Shown here: positions 5,932 through 10,323 of the stretch, one piece after another
How the letters are laid out: every line of letters begins with the position of its first letter
Position numbering within the stretch: the first letter of the stretch is position 1
Origin: Desulfobacteraceae bacterium
GTDB lineage: Bacteria; Desulfobacterota; Desulfobacteria; Desulfobacterales; Desulfosalsimonadaceae
Direction of reading: 5' to 3'
Assembly: GCA_007136525.1 (NCBI GenBank)
Contig: SLGU01000312.1
Coordinates: 1 to 10,323 of the forward strand
Length of the DNA stretch: 10,323 nt
Notes under the pieces: generated by a model
The model's database searches: none
Told to the model about the DNA's origin: nothing
What the model saw: the letters and a program-made list of their open reading frames with translations, nothing else
Translations under genes and position numbers: made by a program

Positions 5932-6894
5932 ATGATTATACAACCCGCCAAGAGCGGCAACGCCTTTTTCACGGACATAGAAGACAATCAACGGGTCGTT
6001 TTTCAAAGGCCTGCGCTTTCAGCCCTCACCCATGCATATACCGTTGTGGATCTTCATTTTCATTCCCGGTATTCCGACGGATTCAATTCCGTTGACGCCA
6101 TTGCCAAAAGGGCCAGGAAGCTCGGCATCGGCATCGCCATCACCGATCACAACGCCATCGCCGGCGCCGTGGAAATGGCAGAACGCAAGGATGTTTTTTC
6201 CATTCCGGGCATCGAGATCACCGCCAGGGAAGGCGCGCATATCCTGGTTTACTTTGACACGGTAAACGACCTGATCGATTTTTATGAAACCGATGTTTCT
6301 CCATGGTTGGGGAAAAATGTCATGACATCATGCGCCATGAGCATGGAATCGATCGTGGCGTGCGCGAAAAAACACAACGGGGTGGTGGTCTTCCCCCATC
6401 CTTACTGTGCCGTGTATACGGGCGTTTGCAATCCGATATTCAGCAGGCGCCGTCAGGAATCCCTCCTTTCCATGGCGGACGGCGTGGAAGTGATCAACGG
6501 GGCCAACGTCCATCGCTGGAACCTGAAATCAACCGTGCTCGGGTTCAACATGAATACGGGGCTGACAGCCGGATCGGACGGCCACAACCTTTTCCAGATG
6601 GGTTCCGCTGTCACGTATGCCGCCTGCCCCAAAGAGCCCGCGGCTTTTCTCGATGCCATACGGGAAAAAATGACGTGGACCATGGGTAAGGAAGTGGGGT
6701 TTCTGCGGAAAGTGACATCCAGCAGCATGAAAATCCGGACCAATTTCAATAACACATCGGATCTGTTCGGCAAGAATATGCGCTACGGGCTCGCGTTGGT
6801 CCATTCCGGCTCCCGGAAGGTGCGCGACAGTTTTCATGAAACCATTCAACGGCGCAGAGCCTTTAAAAAACAGCGGAAATTGAATATCGTATGA
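5932..6894 (+). CDS. PHP-domain metal-dependent phosphoesterase
   Basis: A 320-residue soluble protein with a complete PHP metal site: H42-x-H44 after VDL, D49, D72-H73 (TDHN), E95 (GIE), H103, H156 (FPHP), E187 and D216-x-H218 (SDGHN). These residues bind a di- or trinuclear metal centre in enzymes that hydrolyse phosphoesters, such as histidinol phosphatase, TrpH/YciV-type 5'-3' exonucleases and phosphatases. A 35-residue N-terminal extension precedes the domain. A basic C-terminal tail (about 258-320, with the RRRAFKKQRK segment) follows it and could bind nucleic acid or membrane. The start is forced: an in-frame TAA lies just upstream (5923-5925) and no other usable start precedes the HxH motif. 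No Shine-Dalgarno sequence is visible. The gene is monocistronic between oppositely oriented neighbours. The substrate cannot be read from sequence. Confidence 0.88.
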   Translation: MIIQPAKSGNAFFTDIEDNQRVVFQRPALSALTHAYTVVDLHFHSRYSDGFNSVDAIAKRARKLGIGIAITDHNAIAGAVEMAERKDVFSIPGIEITAREGAHILVYFDTVNDLIDFYETDVSPWLGKNVMTSCAMSMESIVACAKKHNGVVVFPHPYCAVYTGVCNPIFSRRRQESLLSMADGVEVINGANVHRWNLKSTVLGFNMNTGLTAGSDGHNLFQMGSAVTYAACPKEPAAFLDAIREKMTWTMGKEVGFLRKVTSSSMKIRTNFNNTSDLFGKNMRYGLALVHSGSRKVRDSFHETIQRRRAFKKQRKLNIV

Positions 6895-6922
6895 CGCTGT
6901 AGCGTTTCAACAGTCTTTTTTT
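6894..6922 (+). terminator. Weak intrinsic terminator after the PHP gene
   Basis: ACGCT (6894-6898) and AGCGT (6901-6905) can pair as a short hairpin, and CTGT/ACAG (6897-6900/6910-6913) form an alternative stem. A run of seven T (6916-6922) follows. The stems are short, so efficiency is doubtful. The position between the convergent PHP and toxin genes favours the reading. Confidence 0.4.
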
Positions 6923-6923
6923 C

Positions 6924-7349
6924 TTATTTTTCGGGGCATAATCCTTCAAAGGCTGCTGCTTTTTCAAGGTTGGTGTCAAAGCATGAAAAAAGAATGGGGA
7001 TTGAGGTTTCCTGTTGCAGCATCAGCGCTGAAGCCAGATGAATGGCATCAAAGCCCCTTAAAGCATGTTTTTCAGCCAGGTCTCCAGCCATCCGGATCAT
7101 TTCTCTATTGGTAAATAAAACAAAAAAATTGGCCCAGTCCTGATTGAAAGCCTTTTTTATCCGGTCATATTCTTCGGGAGCAATAGATCTTTCCCTGTGT
7201 CTGCGTGCAAAGGCAGCCCGTGCTTCTGCATAGGCGACGATTGAAGTGGCTGTTGTACCGGATGATTTAACCAGCATTTCCACCTGAGCGGATTCTTGTT
7301 CTTCCACGTATAATTTTACCATGCTGCTGGTATCGAGATATAATATCAT
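6924..7349 (-). CDS. vapC: PIN-domain toxin of a VapBC-type toxin-antitoxin system
   Basis: A 141-residue PIN-domain endoribonuclease. The acidic residues expected for Mg2+ binding are all visible: D6 (in MILYLDTSS), E42 (in AYAEARAAF), D101 (in GFDAIHLA) and D125 (in CFDTNL). The length is typical of VapC toxins, which cleave tRNA, rRNA or mRNA when freed from antitoxin. The ATG at 7349 lies 3 nt after the antitoxin stop codon, so the toxin is probably translated by coupling to the antitoxin; no strong ribosome site of its own is seen. It looks intact and active. Base composition is more AT-rich than the flanking genes, consistent with a transferred cassette. Confidence 0.9.
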   Translation of the reverse strand: MILYLDTSSMVKLYVEEQESAQVEMLVKSSGTTATSIVAYAEARAAFARRHRERSIAPEEYDRIKKAFNQDWANFFVLFTNREMIRMAGDLAEKHALRGFDAIHLASALMLQQETSIPILFSCFDTNLEKAAAFEGLCPEK

Positions 7350-7352
7350 TAT

Positions 7353-7622
7353 CTATCGCCGATCTTCCATGACCGCGCTAGAAACATTTTTCCCCGTGGT
7401 TTTGCCCCTCTTCCGCATGCCTTTCGGCTTGCTCCCGGACCAGGATGCCGCACCACGCTGTATAAGCTGGTAAAGTTTTTCCTCGTCGTTTTCTCCCACC
7501 AGGGGCGTGATGATTGCGATATCTTGCTTGCGGTCGGTTAAAATAAATGTTTCCCCGATACGGATTTTTTTCATATACCGCCCCAGGTTTTCTTTAAGTT
7601 GTCGAATCCCAACGCGTTCCAT
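7353..7622 (-). CDS. vapB: Phd/YefM-type antitoxin (VapB partner)
   Basis: An 89-residue antitoxin. Residues 4-41 (VGIRQLKENLGRYMKKIRIG, then a TFILTDRKQDIAIITPL segment) have the Phd/YefM fold pattern that dimerises and binds the operator. The C-terminal half, acidic then basic and probably disordered, would wrap the PIN toxin. The ATG at 7622 has GGAG at 7630-7633, 7 nt upstream. It is the first gene of a two-gene unit whose promoter carries a palindrome beside the start site, so autoregulation with the toxin is expected. The fold is Phd-like rather than AbrB-like, a common pairing for PIN toxins. Confidence 0.88.
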   Translation of the reverse strand: MERVGIRQLKENLGRYMKKIRIGETFILTDRKQDIAIITPLVGENDEEKLYQLIQRGAASWSGSKPKGMRKRGKTTGKNVSSAVMEDRR

Positions 7623-7665
7623 GATGATTCTCCATAGAATTCATATGATAGTGCCTGAAAAATAA

Positions 7666-7675
7666 TGTGTACTCA
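7666..7675. promoter_or_regulatory. Candidate antitoxin operator palindrome
   Basis: TGTGTACTCA is a 10-bp imperfect palindrome (8 of 10 positions symmetric) around GTAC. It overlaps the end of the antitoxin -10 box and the predicted start site near 7668. YefM-family antitoxins are known to bind palindromes with a TGTACA core, and this differs from that core by one base (TGTACT). Binding is inferred. Confidence 0.45.
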
Positions 7676-7703
7676 TTTTAATCGATGTTCCCTCTTTTGT
7701 CAA
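7675..7703 (-). promoter_or_regulatory. Strong sigma-70 promoter of the toxin-antitoxin operon
   Basis: On the minus strand a perfect TTGACA (7698-7703) is followed by a 17-nt spacer and TAAAAT (7675-7680), five of six consensus bases. Transcription would start near 7668, giving a 46-nt leader to the antitoxin ATG. Perfect 9-bp inverted repeats ATGATGATT (7621-7629) and AATCATCAT (7702-7710) bracket the promoter and leader. Confidence 0.75.
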
Positions 7704-7852
7704 TCATCATATATAAGAGTTCCGAGCAAAGATGGCATATAAAGCAGGGAGACGTTGCATCGCCTGATTTTGATATACCTTCTCCTGTTGATTTATGGCT
7801 TGCGCGGTTATACCTCTTTTATAAATATGGGATATCAGGGATTGGGATCAGA

Positions 7853-9289
7853 TTATAAGTAGGGCGAAAACAGCCAAACCACCGCATCCCGCGTTTTTGC
7901 CAGCCTTGAGCGATGATTGATCATTTCAAGGGTGACCCGCCGCGATTTTCTGACCGCTTCCGATATATGGCTGGAGAGCTTGTCAGAAAACGCCTTGTCA
8001 TAGATCTCCACGTTGAGTTCAAAATTGAGCAGCAGGCTGCGGGGATCGATGTTGGCGGATCCGATCTGGGCATAAATGCCGTCAATGACAAAAAGCTTGG
8101 AGTGTACAAAGGGCGGGGGCTGGAAGAAGACCTCGACACCATGCTGGAGCAGGTCGCCCAGCATGTTGTTGGCGGCCCACTGGATGAACGGCAGGTTGTT
8201 TTGTTCCGGTAGAACGATTTCCACCTTGATGCCCCGGAGCGCGGCTGTCTGGAGGACGGAGATCATTTCCGTCGATGGCAGGAAATAGGGGGTCATGATC
8301 TGCACCCGTTTTCTGGCGGCGGCGGCAGCTCCCACGAGGATTTTGGAGAGCTTCGGGGTTTCTTCGTTGGGACCTTCGATAATCGTTCGGCAGACGGATT
8401 CCCCGGCGGAGAGAGGTGGCCGTTTCGTAGGGGTGATGGTGCGTCCCGTACAAAAGGACCAGTCTTCGATAAATGCCTGTTCAAGCTGCCTTGCAACCGG
8501 GCCGTTGCACAGGAAATGGATGTCTGAAACCCGTTCCCCGTAGGGTGGCTTTTCCACCAGGTGCCCATCCCGGATATTCATCCCGCCCGTAAAACCCAGG
8601 TCGCCGTCAGCAACCAGTATTTTCCGGTGGTTGCGCAGGTTGATGTGAAACATCGGCGGAATCAGTTTTGGGGGCAGAAAGCGCACATGGGGGATCCCCT
8701 CCTTTTTGAGGAGCACGCTTGCCCTTGGAAATGAGTAATATTCCCCCACACCGTCCACAATGACCCGGACATCCACACCCCGGCCGGCCGCCTCCGACAA
8801 GGCGCCAATAAAGGTCCGGCCGATTTCATCGGTATCGAAGATGTAGCTGGACAGAAAAACGCTTTCCTTTGCATTGCCGATGGCATCAAGCATGGCCGGA
8901 TAGGCGGCCTCACCCTCCAGCATGATTTCAATGCGGTTTCCCCCCATCATGGGCAGCCGGCTCAAGTGGTCGGACATGCGGGCGATCCGGGTGAAGGTTT
9001 CGGTTTCGGCAAGATCCGAGGACCGGAACGTCAGCTCTTTGATCAGGGCGATGTCCCCGGGGCCGACCGGGTATGGGGGACGTTTGATTTCAAGTTTTCT
9101 GGCGCGGTTTTGAACCCTGTTGATGCCGAACAGGAAATAAAAAAATGGCCCCACAAAGGGGAACATGAGGCATATGGCCACCCAGCCGAGTGCCGACTGG
9201 GGCGTCCGTTTAAAAAAAAGGGCGTGCCCTGCGGTTGTAAGGGACAGCGAAACATTAAGTCCGAGGATGATCCATTCAATCAGGTTCAT
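7853..9289 (-). CDS. cls: Cardiolipin synthase (phospholipase D superfamily)
   Basis: A 478-residue membrane enzyme that condenses two phosphatidylglycerol molecules, or a close equivalent, to cardiolipin. Two N-terminal hydrophobic helices (about 4-26 and 33-56) anchor it. Two HKD motifs follow: H221-R-K223...D228 with the GGMNI segment after it, and H396-S-K398...D403 followed by GSANIDPRS. The length and the layout of anchor, PLDc_2 and PLDc_2 match bacterial ClsA-type proteins. The ATG at 9289 has only a weak GGA six bases upstream and lies 11 bp after the stop of the helicase gene, so the two are probably co-transcribed. Both catalytic motifs are intact. The 3' side shows no clear terminator before the toxin-antitoxin promoter. 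Confidence 0.94.
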   Translation of the reverse strand: MNLIEWIILGLNVSLSLTTAGHALFFKRTPQSALGWVAICLMFPFVGPFFYFLFGINRVQNRARKLEIKRPPYPVGPGDIALIKELTFRSSDLAETETFTRIARMSDHLSRLPMMGGNRIEIMLEGEAAYPAMLDAIGNAKESVFLSSYIFDTDEIGRTFIGALSEAAGRGVDVRVIVDGVGEYYSFPRASVLLKKEGIPHVRFLPPKLIPPMFHINLRNHRKILVADGDLGFTGGMNIRDGHLVEKPPYGERVSDIHFLCNGPVARQLEQAFIEDWSFCTGRTITPTKRPPLSAGESVCRTIIEGPNEETPKLSKILVGAAAAARKRVQIMTPYFLPSTEMISVLQTAALRGIKVEIVLPEQNNLPFIQWAANNMLGDLLQHGVEVFFQPPPFVHSKLFVIDGIYAQIGSANIDPRSLLLNFELNVEIYDKAFSDKLSSHISEAVRKSRRVTLEMINHRSRLAKTRDAVVWLFSPYL

Positions 9290-9300
9290 ATCGCGTCCAG

Positions 9301-10323
9301 CTAAAGATCGGCATGCATGTCCGCTTCGGTTTCAATTGTGGAGACAACGGGGTCCCTGAGTATCCGGTCAACGGCCTGCCTGGCGGAATTGGCGGCGGCA
9401 GGGAAAACACCGGCCAGGTTGACGATATGGCGCAGGTTGTCGGCGGTGCGCATGATCAGCATGGCAAGGTCCCCTTCGGCGCTGTCCCAGAATGCCAGAA
9501 CATTCTCCCATTCTTCGCCGTTTGCCCATTTATAGAGGGTCAGGGCAGGCCGCAGATACAGGATCGGTGCTTCAAATCCGGCATCTTCCAGCTCCGCGGA
9601 AAAGGGCAGCAGCCCGCGGCTGACGCGCTCAAATGCCGCTGCAAGATCTTCCGGAATGTCCTTTGGATGGATGCTCGCGTCGTCGGTTTCCCGTTCGTTC
9701 ACCAGGGAGGCCATGATGGCGGTCAGCAGCGCCGGATCCGAATCCGGGAACAGGCTCCAGCGGAACCCTTCGGCCACCATGAGCGGGTGGTCGATTCGCA
9801 GTTGGGAAGCCCATATCCCGTCATCCGTCAGGGCGTCATCTTCCGAAACGTATGCTTTTTGCTTTAGAAAATCAAGATGGTGCAAAAAGCTCTCCCACAG
9901 GAATGCCGTATCCTGGCAGCGCGCATCGGGTTCCGGTTTCTTTTTCCCTGCCCGGTTGAATTGGAAGGTGGCGAAGGATTTGTCAAGAAGTTCTCGGATT
10001 TGGTCGGGATGGTGGGATAGCAGAAGATTGAGGGTCATGGAAAAGTTGATCCGGATCTGGCTGATCACGTCCGTGGCTTTGGCGTAGACCAGGTCTGCCA
10101 CGTAGGGGATGTCCATGTAGCGGCCCGGCACGGCCAGTGCAAAACCGATCTTGTCCATGCCCCGCCTGCCTGCCCGGCCGGTCATCTGGTGGAATTCCGT
10201 GGGGGTGAGCGGTGTGAACTCCCGGCCGTTGAACCGGTCGGAATTGAAAAACACGATCGAGCGCGCCGGAAAATTCACCCCGGCGGCAACCGTTGAAGTA
10301 GCGAATACCGCGTCGAGAAGCCC
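9301..10323 (-). CDS. Ski2-like DEAD/DEAH-box helicase, C-terminal part (5' end outside window)
   Basis: 340 residues are visible, open to the window edge. Residues 7-26 (FATSTVAAGVNFPARSIVFF) are helicase motif V, and Q46-M-T-G-R50-A-G-R53-R-G is motif VI with its arginine fingers, in the form typical of Ski2/Mtr4/Hel308-like superfamily 2 helicases. RecA domain 1, with Walker A and DExH, must lie upstream of this window. About 280 residues follow motif VI, alpha-helical in pattern, as in the winged-helix and ratchet region of this family. The substrate could be RNA or DNA; Ski2-like bacterial proteins are poorly studied. The gene is followed by cls after 11 bp, suggesting an operon, though no functional link is known. 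Confidence 0.88.
   Translation of the reverse strand, partial: GLLDAVFATSTVAAGVNFPARSIVFFNSDRFNGREFTPLTPTEFHQMTGRAGRRGMDKIGFALAVPGRYMDIPYVADLVYAKATDVISQIRINFSMTLNLLLSHHPDQIRELLDKSFATFQFNRAGKKKPEPDARCQDTAFLWESFLHHLDFLKQKAYVSEDDALTDDGIWASQLRIDHPLMVAEGFRWSLFPDSDPALLTAIMASLVNERETDDASIHPKDIPEDLAAAFERVSRGLLPFSAELEDAGFEAPILYLRPALTLYKWANGEEWENVLAFWDSAEGDLAMLIMRTADNLRHIVNLAGVFPAAANSARQAVDRILRDPVVSTIETEADMHADL

Noticed and set aside
1..10323. CRISPR arrays, tRNA genes, insertion sequences and phage genes
   Set aside because: No regularly spaced repeats, no cloverleaf-like sequence, and no transposase, integrase or phage structural gene were found on either strand by reading.

Overview
The window looks like chromosomal DNA of a Desulfobacterota-type (deltaproteobacterial) anaerobe, probably a sulfate reducer or syntroph that oxidises fatty acids. 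That placement is an inference. It rests on a membrane Fe-S/CCG oxidoreductase directly upstream of electron-transfer flavoprotein beta (etfB), a divergent small rubredoxin, and moderately GC-rich coding DNA with frequent GGAGG-type ribosome sites. No rRNA, tRNA, insertion sequence, phage gene or CRISPR array was seen.

Layout. (1) Positions 1-2198, minus strand: a 674-residue NarI-like membrane / 4Fe-4S / CCG protein (EMO/EtfD type), then the first 30 codons of etfB at the window edge. (2) Positions 2199-2526: a 328-bp divergent control region. It holds a TTGACA-type promoter for the EMO-etf unit and, touching its -10 box, an 18-bp palindrome that nearly matches the operator of the TetR-family repressor FadR of Bacillus subtilis. 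(3) Positions 2527-2691, plus strand: a 54-residue rubredoxin. (4) Positions 2699-5723, minus strand: a translationally coupled pair, a DUF2868-like membrane protein followed by a DUF3482-like glycine-zipper GTPase, both with TTG starts. (5) Positions 5932-6894, plus strand: a PHP-domain metallo-phosphoesterase with no visible Shine-Dalgarno sequence. (6) Positions 6924-7622, minus strand: a Phd/VapB-type antitoxin and PIN-domain (VapC) toxin cassette with a near-consensus sigma-70 promoter. (7) Positions 7853-10323, minus strand: the C-terminal part of a Ski2-like helicase followed 11 bp later by a two-HKD cardiolipin synthase.

How it fits together. EtfAB collects electrons from acyl-CoA dehydrogenases, and the EMO-type protein passes them to membrane quinone. 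A FadR-like operator in front of this unit would tie it to acyl-CoA supply, the same logic by which FadR controls etfB-etfA in B. subtilis. This is the strongest regulatory observation here. The DUF2868/DUF3482 pair is the least understood conserved module. The other genes look like independent housekeeping or accessory units.
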